From contig CM036221.1 in NCBI GenBank assembly GCA_020631735.1, positions 10,831,381-10,895,380 on the forward strand: a stretch of 64,000 nucleotides of DNA, given 5' to 3'. Both the position numbers and the translations under genes were made by a program. A model generated the notes under the pieces. The model ran no database searches. It worked only from the letters and a program-made list of their open reading frames with translations, and was not told the origin of the DNA. Shown piece after piece: positions 21,247-33,100 of this stretch. The DNA is from Saccharum officinarum (lineage: Eukaryota > Streptophyta > Magnoliopsida > Poales > Poaceae). Numbering within the stretch: the stretch's first letter is position 1; each line of letters starts with the position of its first letter.

Positions 21247-22261
21247 CAAGCAGTAAAAACTGTCTGCAGCGGCACGTCGGCACGCACAACCAACCAGAGG
21301 AGCAACATCACATTCACATACATACACAGGCAAAAGTGAAAAACATGTACGTATTTACAGGTATCCACAAGTATACCTCGCTGACACGTCACATCACATT
21401 CCCAATCCCACAGGTAGGAAACGAACAAATAGAACGGAATGGAAGCACACGTCAGATTCAGAGACGGAGATCAGCAGAGCCACTCTCCATCCAGCCAGTC
21501 TGCCTCAGTGTCACTGTCCACTCACCACCACAAGTCTACGGTTCCAACACAAAGTTTCACACATCTTTCCAGTGAAATTCAGCAGAATTCAGGGCAGGGC
21601 ATAGGAATAGGAGGGGGTATAGTATTCCATGCTTCACCTGCACTGCGCTGCTCACCAGTCATCAGCCACCACAGGTTCAGAACACAGCCAAACATGGCAG
21701 TGGATATAGAGCAGAAGGCCACAGAGATGTATATATGGCCAATGAGGGTGACATGGGAAGGACAGTGACCTATAACAGCGCCAAACCCATTGTCATCACT
21801 CAAGCACAACAGGTGGTCGCAAATTACACGCGCCATTAATGCGCAGCTTGGACCAGCAGGTTTCAGGTCGAGGCCAAACTCAGGAAAGGATGGCGTCTGA
21901 CAGCGACGGCTTCCCCAAAAATCCAAATGCAGTCGAGCAAGCAAGGCACAAGGCAGCAATTGAAATATCCACTGAGATCACTGCTCTCTTACCAGTTCAA
22001 AGGAGCTTTGCCCAATTGTCTAGTTGCTGAACCTGGTTCAGATACACGTGGGAGGAATTCAATGACAAGGCTGTTAAAAAGGTGCCTGAGTTTTACTGTT
22101 ATGCCAATGACCGGCTCCTCCACGGTCAGATTTGAATGGTGCAGTTTTATTTGAGTTTGGGAATCAAACACATAGACGAATTGTATAGATTCTTTTTGTG
22201 AATGACAAACAGATATGGTACAGTGCAAGGGACAACATCAGGTTCTCTGTTCAAAGTATGG

Positions 22262-22341
22262 CAGGTGTATAGATGAAGGCAGAGCACCTCGTGGATACCT
22301 TCAGGTGTATAGATGAAGCCAGAGCACCTTGTGGATACCTT
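22262..22341. repeat. 40-bp tandem duplication in the 3'UTR of HEXO1
   Basis: Two copies of a 40-bp unit starting caggtgtatagatgaag and ending gtggatacctt lie back to back (two mismatches). The duplicate gene fragment has one unit at about 14176-14215. It lies about 20 bp beyond the stop codon on the minus strand, so it would be transcribed in the 3'UTR. Confidence 0.9.
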
Positions 22342-22358
22342 CGCTCTGAAGGTCCTGC

Positions 22359-25300
22359 TTACTGAACAAAGCATGAATCTGGGCCGGTTGGAGGCCTTCG
22401 AGCATAGTAGTTTGTGACTGGAGCCGCAGCGATCCCACGGTGATTCAGCAGGCATCTGAAATAGTGTAGCCGTGACAGGACGGTTGTTTCTACGTCTTGG
22501 GCGGTTATGGCCTCCAATTTACTCCACAGACGCTCTACAGTAATTCAATGGTGACAAGTGAGTCCTTACAGAAAGAAGGGGTGGAAAATGATTGTGGTTC
22601 ACACTTCCATGATGTGTCTCTCGTACCTGCTGCTGCAGCTGCTCGGGGCCATATTGTTTGTAGAACATCGGATGTGTCTGCTGTCTCACCCCACATGCAA
22701 ACTTCTCCACCAAGTACTAGCTTTTGCTGGTCTTTGTCACTGATCCCGTCGAGTGGCTCGCCACTGTAGACATCTTCCCAGGGAACATCAAGATGATCAA
22801 GGTACCAGACACCTTGATTGCTCATTATACATCTGAAACCCCTTGCCACAACCTTAGGGCAGACTCCAGGCCCCAGCCTGAAGTGTTTCATAAGTTAAAC
22901 TTATTTAGCACTATGCATCGGTCACTAATTTGGATATGGAAGATATGATTGTCAAGAAATGAAAGAAATAGGTTGCGTAGCATAAAATAGATTTATGATT
23001 TACCAATTGTGCACCACTGTAAGAGGATTGAGGTTTTCTGCGAATGAATTGAAGGTTTCTTCCCTGCAGGCACAAGTCAAAATTAAAGCTCATCCTCTTC
23101 CCTTCAAACTCCAAAGTTCTAAGTAAACAAGGATATAAGGAACAGACCAATTCACAGGAATCCAGTTTAGCTTAATTGCCAACTGTTGGGCCTTCAGAAC
23201 AAAGTATTTATAAGCATCCTTTGTGGTCATGTTGCGCTCATTAAGCCTGAAATTGAGGATGTTAAACAATTAAATAAAAGGAACATCTAGCAACAGATAA
23301 CAATAAATCATGGATTAAACCTAGTTGTTGGATAAGATTCCATACCACTGCCTCACATGAGGTGTTGTGTTCCAGCATCCTGTCATGGATATTAGAATTC
23401 GTCAGGTAAAAACTTCAGAAGAAAAAAAAGGTACTCTAACACTAAAAGGTTTATACATCATCATCTATTTAGGCACGATAGTGTTACTGTATCAGTGACC
23501 ATTATGCTCAACAGACAACACATGGAGAAAAATTACACAAGATCCATTTGAGCATCAGAAGTAATATGGCACTTACTATCATTTTGCCTATCAATAGAAA
23601 AAAGACATCTATAAAGGTGGTATGAATCACTCTGTTCAGAGTGTTTCTGAAAAATAGAATGGAAGTTGTAGTTGAAATTGATACAACAGAGCAAACAGAA
23701 ATGATAGTATGTCGTGGCAAAGAAAAAAGAAAAAAAAAAGCATTACAACCTTCCTTAAAACAGAGTCTTAAAGTCTTATTTAGAAGTTAATTTGCAACAG
23801 AAATCGGCTAACCTGTATATACTTCATCACCACCCAAGTGAAACAGCCCGAATGGAAAGATTTTCCTCATATCTGAGAAGATAAAAAAAGGTCCATAATA
23901 ATGAACCATTTTGTTACAATGCAGCAATGCACAAATTGATATATACAAAAATCAGCAGAGAATTACTATAGATCATAATCAATATTTTGTGCACAAGTCC
24001 TGTACAGGAGGATGTCACAACTGTCACTGGATGACATTTTGTGCACATTTATGATGGCTTGCACATGCTTCTAAAGCATTCCAAGAGTTCAGTCCAATCA
24101 ATAAATAAGAATTTATAGTTTCCCACTAGGTTCTACAGAAGGCAGGTCATGAATTTCTGAAATAATAGTTTTTTTATGTAGCAATTGGCTAATTATTTAA
24201 GTCCATTTCATTAGTTGTGGAAGAGCATATTTCAGCAAAACACAACCCAATATTGAGTTGGTCAGTCCATATTCATAATGATTTGTGGAACACTATTTCT
24301 AGATAAAGTACTAAGTACAGTTTGGAAAGAAATTCATATGCCGGATGAATGAACTTGTATAGGGGCTCACACATTCCACATTGCATAATTTCAATGTATT
24401 TGTTAGCGCTTAGGTCGCGAGAGCTCAAGCTACGAAGGTTGTAGCGATGGAGGATGGGAGGGCGAGGCTTGAAGGCTCGCTTGCGCACAGGAGGCGCCGT
24501 GACCGGCGCTAGGGTTGCAGATTAGATGAAGGCGGCAATAGGATGACGTGAACAGTAACAGGGCTGGGCGCCCAAGGGAGATATAATATCTCAATCCCAG
24601 GCTATCCTTTTCATTAACAAGAGTCCAATACTTATACAAGCAGTCCTAACCAACTCATAACTAACTTAAGTAAATAACAAATTAAATAGATAACTATCCT
24701 AGATACTAGGATGTGATAACTACTGGATAGCTCAGCGCCCAACCAGGGACCCTACATGGTCTGGTTCAGCCACGACGCTGAGCCCTCCTCTCATAGACTT
24801 TGCCGAACATAACATCTCTCCCCCCCTCGACGAACAGCTCGTCCTCGAGCTGAAAGGAGGAAAAGCGAGCACGGAAATCATCAAGCGGCTCCCAGGTAGC
24901 GTCAGCTTCCGGTAGATGCATCCACTGAATGAGGACATGCCACTCGCCACGCCGTCGCTGGGCACGAAGAGCACGAGCAGGCTCCAACAGCAGCCGCCCA
25001 TGACGCATAGGCGGCAGACGCGGTGGAGACGTCGGTGGCGAATCACGCCGGAACGGCTTGAGGACGCCGACGTGAAAGACATCATGAATCCGAGCTCCGT
25101 CAGGCAGCTCCAAACGGTAGGCCACCGTACCAATCCGCTCCAGCACGCGGAAAGGCCCCGTGAACCGGGGCCGTAGCTTCCCAAGCGGACCAGCCACCAA
25201 AGACTGGGCCGGACGATGAAGAAGACGGAGCCAAACCCAATCGCCAACTGCAAATTCCAGCGCGCGGTGACGAGCATCATAATGTTTCTTGGAGTAGACC

Positions 25301-28300
25301 TGAGCCTGAAGAAGACGTTCGCGCACATCAGCGAGGAACTCATCACGATCCTGGAGCAAGACATCCACAGCATCCGTGCGGGAGGAACCAGCAGCGTAAG
25401 GCACCAGGGCCGGCGGGGGCCGACCATAAACCACCTGGAACGGAGTCGTGCGCAGCGATGAGTGGTAGGCAGTATTGTAACAGTACTCCGCCCAAGGAAG
25501 CCAGTCGAGCCATGCCCGAGGACGATCGCCAGTCAGGCATCGTAGGTACATTGCAATCATCTTGTTGACGGCCTCCGACTGCCCATCCGTCTGGGGATGG
25601 AAGGCAGTGCTCATCTTGAGCTGAACTCCCGCGAGCCGAAATAAATCGCGCCACACATGACCCGTGAACACCGGATCACGGTCACTAACAATGGAGCTGG
25701 GGAAACCATGAAGACGCACAATAGCCTCGAAGAATGCACGGGCAACCGAGATGGCAGTGTAGGGATGACTCAAGGCGATGAAGTGTGCGTACTTGGAAAA
25801 ACGATCCACCACCGTCAGGATGACACTCTTGCCGTGAACCTTAGGCAGGCCTTCAACAAAATCCATAGAGATGTCCTCCCACACCCGGAAAGGCACCTCC
25901 AACGGTTGCAGCAAGCCAGCCGGGTGGAGAGCATCGGTCTTATTGCGCTGGCATGTCACACATGAACGCACAAAATCCTGTACCAGCCGGCGATCCTTGT
26001 CAACGAAGAAGTCTGCTCGCAGACGCTGGAGGGTGCGTTGCATCCCTTCGTGTCCCGTCGTGTGCGCCAACTGGAGCGCCATCTGTAGGGCAGCGGACGT
26101 TGCAGGCAAGTAGATGCGGCGGCCATGCAGGATGAGACCATCCACCAGATGCCACGGATGACCACGCTCCTCTACAATGGAATCACGAAGAGCACGGAGC
26201 TGGTCATCCTCCTGTAGCTCCCGGCGCAAGTTGTTGTAGATGTCGAAGACAGACGTCGAAAGCGTGTGGAGGGACAGGTCATCCTCCAAACGACGAGAGA
26301 GCGCGTCTGCCACCGTATTGAGACGTCCCGGCCTGTACTCTACTAAAAAATCGAAGCCAAAAAGCTTGCTTACCCATTGGTGTTGAGGCACGGTGGAGAG
26401 CCTTTGATCGAGCAAAAACTTCAAGGCATAGTGGTCCGTGCGCACAGTGAATCGACGGCCCCAAAGATACGACCTCCAATGGCGCACCGCCTAGACGAGC
26501 CCGATGAGCTCGCGCTCGTATGCTGCTAGCTTCAAGTGCCTTTGCGCAAAGGGGCGGCTGAAGAAGGCAATCGCCCCCTCCTCCTGATGAAGCACCGCCC
26601 CAAATCCAGTCCCGGACGCGTCGCAATCCACGAAGAAAGGCTTGGCGAAATCTGGAAGCTGGAGTACTGGAGCCGCACAGAGCGCCTGCTTCAAAGCATC
26701 AAATGCCGCCAAGGCCTCCGGGGACCAACAGAAGGCATCCTTCTTGAGCAAGCTGGTGAGTGGGGCGGCAATGGTCCCGAACCCTTTGATAAATCTTCGA
26801 TAATAACCAGCGAGGCCAAGGAATCCTCGCAGACCTCGCGCTGAACGTGGTTGGGGCCAAGTAGCGACGGCCTCAACCTTGTCACCATCCATGGCCACAC
26901 CGGACCCGTTGATCGTGTGCCCAAGATAAGCCACCGAGGTCGTAGCAAAAGCGCACTTGCTGCGCTTGACATGAAGCTGGTGCTGGCGCAGGGTAGTCAG
27001 GACGGCATTGAGGTGCTTCAAGTGCTCGGACCAAGATTTGCTATAGATTAAAATGTCATCAAAGAACACTAACACAAACTTGCGAAGAAAGGGCTGCAGC
27101 ACTGCATTCATCAAACTCTGGAACGTGGCCGGGGCGTTCGTGAGGCCGAACGGCATCACCAGAAACTCGAAGTGCCCGTGATGAGTGCGGAAAGCGGTCT
27201 TCTCAATATCGCCGGAATGCACTCGCACTTGATGATATCCGGATCGGAGGTCCAACTTGGTGAAGTAGCGGGCACCATGAAGTTCATCGAGGAGTTCTTC
27301 GACGACGGGAATAGGAAATTTGTCTTTTACCGTGCGTTCGTTCAAAGCCCTGTAGTCCACGCAAAACCGCCAAGAGTGATCTTGTTTCTTTACCAGCAGA
27401 ACCGGAGCCGAGAACGCGGCTGTACTTGGGCGGATGATGCCTTGGTCGAGCATGGCTGCACACTGTTTCTCGAGCTCATCTTTCTGTAGTTGCGGGTAAC
27501 GATACGGCCGGACAGCCACCGGCGCTGTGTTCGGCAGCAGGTGAATCCTGTGATCGCAAGGACGCGCCGGTGGAAGCCCCGTTGGTTCCGCAAAAACATC
27601 CTCGAATGAGTCGAGCAGCCTGGCAAGGACGGACTGCTCATCTGTGCGAACCGAGTATAGGCGAGTAGACTGTACGTCATGGCGGGTGGAGCCCACGCCC
27701 CGCCAGAACACACGATGATCTCCACGCGTGAAAGCCATACACAAGTCGTCGAAGTCCCACAATATTGGCCCAAGAGTGCGCAGGAAGGAGACGCCAAGCA
27801 CCATGTCCCACCGGTCCAATGGAATGGAGTAGCAATCCACGGAAAAGACTTCATCCGCGATCCGAATACCGACGTCACGTACGAGGCCACAGCAGGCGAC
27901 GCGATCCCCATTGGCCACCGTGACACCAGCGCCTGGACACAGCTGAAACTGCAGGCCAGCGCGGCGAGCAACAGACCCGCTGACAAAATTGTGTGTGGAG
28001 CCAGAATCTAGCAGCGCCAGGCACTGTACGCCGCCGAGCTGTACATATACTTGCATGGTGTCCTCCGTGCGGACGCCGGCAATGGCTGCTAGAGAAATAG
28101 ATGGAGTTTTGGCTGCAGCATCAGCTTCGGGGTCCTCTTCATCCGACTCCAGCGGTTCTTGGACAGTGTAATCTGCAGCTTCCAGGAAGAAAAGACGAGC
28201 GCACTTGTGACCTTGGACATATGGCTCATCACAATTGTAGCACAGGCCCTGTTTACGGCGCTCCGCCATCTCAGCCGGTGTCAAGTACTTGAAAGGCCGG

Positions 28301-30135
28301 TGCGACGACTGCACTGATGACGCGGTGGCTGAGGATGCCCCGCTGGCCTGCCCCGAGGATATGCGACGCGGAGGGCGTTGGGGCGGGGGCGGAAGGGCCA
28401 GAACCTTGGAAGAGTTCCTGCGCTCATAAGCACGGGTCAGGCGCATAGCACGGTGCAAGTCCTGCGGGTCGTGTAGCTCGACGTCAACCCGGATGTGCTC
28501 TGGTAAGCCTCCCGTGAATAGCTGTGCCTGTTGCAGCGGTACTAGATTGCCCGCGTGCGCCAGCCGTGCCTGAAAAGCGTCCATGTAGGCATCCACGGAA
28601 GCGCCGAACGGAAGACGAGCGAGATCGGCCAAGTGATTAGTTGACAGGGCCGGTCCAAAACGCTGGTGACAGAGCAGCCGAAAGTTCTCCCACGACGGCT
28701 GCCCTGCGTCGCGCTCCAACACATAGTACCACTGCTGTGCACTCCCGGTCATGTGGAAGGAGGCGAGCCAAACCTTGTCCTCCTCGCGAGTAAGCTGTCC
28801 CCGGAAGAAAGACTCGCAGCGGTTCAGCCAACCGAGCGGGTCCTCCTTACCATCATAGGTTGGAAAAGAAAGCTTGTGGAATTTGGGGACGCCATGGCTT
28901 TCCCCGTGATCTTCTGGATGGTGACGGCCGTGGGAGCGGTGCGGTGGATCATGATGCACAATCGTCGACGAAGACATGACGGGGCCGTGCAAGATGGAAG
29001 ACATTGACGGCAACGGCGACGGGGAGTGCGGGAAGGGGATGGACTGGATGGGCAAGCCGGGCAGCGGCTGTTGTGACGCCACCACTCCCAAGGCCGCCGA
29101 GGTCGCCCCCAGTGACGGCATCCCCGCCGTAATCGGTGATGTTGAAGGTGTGGGCAGTAACTCGGAGACGACTGGCCCGCTCGCCGAGAGGCCTCCATAC
29201 CCTGGCATGCCGAGCAGCAGAGGCTGCGAATAGGGCAAAGCCGGGGCCGCGGAGGGGCCAGGCCGGTTTTCGACGGCGGCCAGACGAAGGCAAACTTCAC
29301 CCATCTGGCGTTGCATGCCCTGGAACGCTGTTGTCAGGGCAGCCAGACTTTCTTCGATGGTGGGTGCCGACGGCGGCGATGCTGAGATGCCGGAGGTGGG
29401 CACGGCCGCCGATGGAGCGATGGGGCTGGCGGAAACAGCGGTGGTGACTGCACCAGAGGACGACATGGTCTCTGATACCAGATTGTTAGCGCTTTGGTCG
29501 CGAGAGCTCAAGCTACGAAGGTTGTAGCGATGGAGGATGGGAGGGCGAGGCTTGAAGGCTCGCTTGCGCACAGGAGGCGCCGTGACCGGCGCTAGGGTTG
29601 CAGATTAGATGAAGGCGGCAATAAGATGACGTGAACAGTAACAGGGCTGGGCGCCCAAGGGAGATATAATATCTCAATCCCAGGCTATCCTTTTCATTAA
29701 CAAGAGTCCAATACTTATACAAGCAGTCCTAACCAACTCATAACTAACTTAAGTAAATAACAAATTAAATAGATAACTATCCTAGATACTAGGATGTGAT
29801 AACTACTGGATAGCTCAGCGCCCAACCAGGGACCCTACATGGTCTGGTTCAGCCACGACGCTGAGCCCTCCTCTCATAGACTTTGCCGAACATAACAGTA
29901 TTCATTTTCACCTTCTTCAAAAAACAACATATGATGTGAAAACAATATGAAGTGGATGAGTATTTGTCCAATTAGTATTCAAGTCCTCATATGACTTAAC
30001 GAGATTGAGAAAAAAGTGTGAAAGGAACTGACCAGACAAAATTCCAGAAATTACTTCAAATGTGAAATTGCTAGAGACATCTAATGGCTCTGTACAATTG
30101 GGAGAAGGCCAGAGCTTTGGGTATCCATTTCCCCT

Positions 30136-30166
<31 letters not shown>

Positions 30167-33100
30167 AATTTTGAGTAACAGATAATGGAGAAAAGTCGCA
30201 TAACCATATTTATATGCCTAATCAAATAGCATAGTTAGAAATATGTGGACAAGTATGCATTATTTTCAGTTGAAATGTAAATCAACAGATGAAAATCAAA
30301 CAAGGGGAATTATGGTGATTTCTTGATGTGGGTACCATAGGACATATGTTGTACCCAGGAGCAACTAACTGCTTGATCAATCAAGTTGTCTAGTCAATCC
30401 TAGTCGCCAGGGGACCGACCAGGTGACTAGTCACGATTAGTCATCGACCCTGGTCGGCCCTAGTAGTCCCCTATATATTAGACTAATCTATAAACTCTAT
30501 AAAGCTAAACCCCACTAGCTATTTCTCTAAACATGCAAGCTGTCCACCTAATCAGTCCACTATCGGATGCATTTATGACCAACTAGCATTTGCAATTATG
30601 ATCTACATGTCAGCAAGACACGTCATCCACTAATATGCATTTAGTTGTCCACATCAGCGTGCCATGTCATCCCCTAACATTAACTTATAATTGTTGATCC
30701 CTTTGTATAAGTAATTTTATTCTAAATCATCAGCAATTTCCGCGGCAACGCGCGGGGTATTCACCATCAGTCCACTATCGGATGCATTTCTGACCAACTA
30801 GCATTTGCAATTATGTCTACATGTCAGCAAGACACGTCATCCACTAATATGCATTTAGTTGTCCACATCAGCGTGCCACGTCATCCACTAACATTAATTT
30901 ATAATTGTTGATCCCTTTGTATAAGTAATTTTATTCCAAATCATCAGCAATTTCCGCGGCAACGCGCGGGGTATTCACCTAGTATACCATATAAACAAAT
31001 GCAGAACCAAATCTGCACAACAGCAGCAGCTAAGCCACAAGCCAGCACCCACCAGCAGCAGTACACATACACAACAGTAAATAGAGACAGGCAGCGCAGA
31101 GAGGAATTGCTACACTGCTACTGCAGCAGTCAAGATTCATGAATAAGATCTTGAGAAAATGGAGGGACGAATGGAGAAAGTACCATCTGAGGAGGAGCTC
31201 ATCTTCACAGACGAGGCAGCAGCAGCTAGGATGGGAAGGGAGGAGGCAGTCGGCGCCCTACAGTGACAACTTCCGTAACTTTACTCCACGAGCTCTCCCA
31301 GCAGCCTGCTCCAGTTGTCCTGGCCGCTAAAACTAGGATGGGGAGGAGGCAACATGTTAGCGCTTAGGTCGCGAGAGCTCAAGCTACGAAGGTTGTAGCG
31401 ATGGAGGATGGGAGGGCGAGGCTTAAAGGCTCGCTTGCGCACAGGAGGCGCCGTGACCGGCGCTAGGGTTGCAGATTAGATGAAGGCGGCAATAGGATGA
31501 CGTGAACAGTAACAGGGCTGGGCGCCCAAGGGAGATATAATATCTCAATCCCAGGCTATCCTTTTCATTAACAAGAGTCCAATACTTATACAAGCAGTCC
31601 TAACCAACTCATAACTAACTTAAGTAAATAACAAATTAAATAGATAACTATCCTAGATACTAGGATGTGATAACTACTGGATAGCTCAGCGCCCAACCAG
31701 GGACCCTACATGGTCTGGTTCAGCCACGACGCTGAGCCCTCCTCTCATAGACTTTGCCGAACATAACACAACAGCAGGAAGGGAAGGAAGGGTACGGATT
31801 CGGACAGCGGAGCTGCTTCTCCTGCCCAAACACCGGGATCCTGCCTGTGCTAGATGTGGCTGGGAGACTGGTTGAAGAGAGTGAGAATGATACTGATGTG
31901 AGGGTTCACGCAGGTGGTGACTGCATTCTAAGGTTGCAAATTGGACCCAAAAACTTAAGCCCAAGTAGCCCTAGCCAACCTAGATAGAGTCCATGTCTCA
32001 GATGCCCAGCAATTGCATTATGTTTCTGGTTGTCTGTTGTCCACCGCCTATTCGTCCAACTAATCGGACAACTAGAAAACTAATCAGTCTAATCAGGTAG
32101 TAGCTCCTAGTGAAGTCCAGAGCAGCAATCAGGACGACTAATCACGATTAATCGGACGACTAATCACGATTAATCAGACGACTTAATACAATTGATGAAT
32201 CAATACTTGTAAGTTGTAACACTAAGTGACGCCATGGAATAACATCATTAATTTCTTCAATTTTGCAGGAGATAACTAAGTCACACTTAACAAAGCAACT
32301 GGCAAAAATCTACACTGGAACACAGGGAGAAGTCACTCTGTCTCGCTGAACATCACAAGAAAAGCTGGCAAACTCACCATGATTCTGCATGACCAGGCAC
32401 ATCAATTTCTGCCATGACATTGATACCTGTAAAATGTAAAGAATAGTACTAGTAAGCATAATATTAGAGAATGTAATGATATATGTCAACATCCTATGGT
32501 AATTTATCCTCCCTCCTTTTTTTTCTCTCTTTCTTCTCCTTGTACAGTTTGTTTCTCCTTTTTTTTGCCTTGTACAGCACTTTTTCCTACTTATATAAAT
32601 ATATTTTACCACAATGGGTTTCCCCTGTTGTTTTCTCTCAGGACAAAAAAACTATGACTTGTAATTTCTGAGTGAAATAGTTATAGTCAATTAGATGAAA
32701 GATATATGTGCATGGATTTTCTATGACTGCAATCTGAAGTAGCAAGTGACCGAAAGTACCTCTTTTCTTAGCGTAGCTTTATGTGGCGAAGTATGAGACA
32801 AGATATGGAAGCAATTAGAGAACATCAGTCAGCAAAAGCACTAGACGAGAAAATCAAAAGGTAATGCTAAAGTCGAATGATGTAATGACATACTTCACAA
32901 TATCATGTGCATCTTCCACGGTGTAGCGCTCCCATTTGGAGTAAGAACCTTTCCAAAGGTTTGGATATGTTGGCACCTCCAACGGAAAGGATTCCTCATC
33001 GATGATATGCCAATGAAGAACATTCTACTGGACACAACTCCAGGTTTCAGTACATGGGAGTTCTGGTAATGGTAGCATAACAAGCACGATCCAGAAGATG

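Larger units (their letters stand above)
20658..22861. repeat. Segmental duplication, copy 2 (belongs to the complete HEXO1 gene)
   Basis: Partner of 12304-14740, same orientation. Here the homology continues without a break into the rest of exon 14 and the whole upstream gene, so this is the parental side. The interval between the two copies (14741-20657) is filled by the LTR, MULE, MITE and Helitron-like end. Confidence 0.93.
24401..29897 (-). mobile_element. Full-length Ty3/Gypsy chromovirus-type LTR retrotransposon in HEXO1 intron 9
   Basis: Two 414-bp LTRs (24401-24814 and 29484-29897) begin TGTTA and end TAACA; I see two differences between them. The 5-bp target duplication GTATT is perfect (24396-24400 and 29898-29902). 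On the minus strand there is an initiator-Met primer-binding site after the 5' LTR and a polypurine tract (gaggggggagaga) before the 3' LTR. One long gag-pol frame fills the interior. It is in the same orientation as the host gene. Divergence of about 0.5% implies an insertion a few hundred thousand years old at usual grass rates (inference). Confidence 0.97.

Noticed and set aside
22535..22891. A separate 118-residue gene on the minus strand
   Set aside because: It is exon 14 of HEXO1 plus a few intron codons upstream and the intron after its donor.
24766..26487. Independent integrase gene of 573 codons
   Set aside because: It is the continuation of gag-pol after a single TAG; no ATG is present at its beginning.
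26491..29571. Gag start at 29571 inside the LTR
   Set aside because: The frame is open through the LTR, but the ATG at 29466 just after the primer-binding site is the expected start; the extra 35 residues are LTR-encoded.
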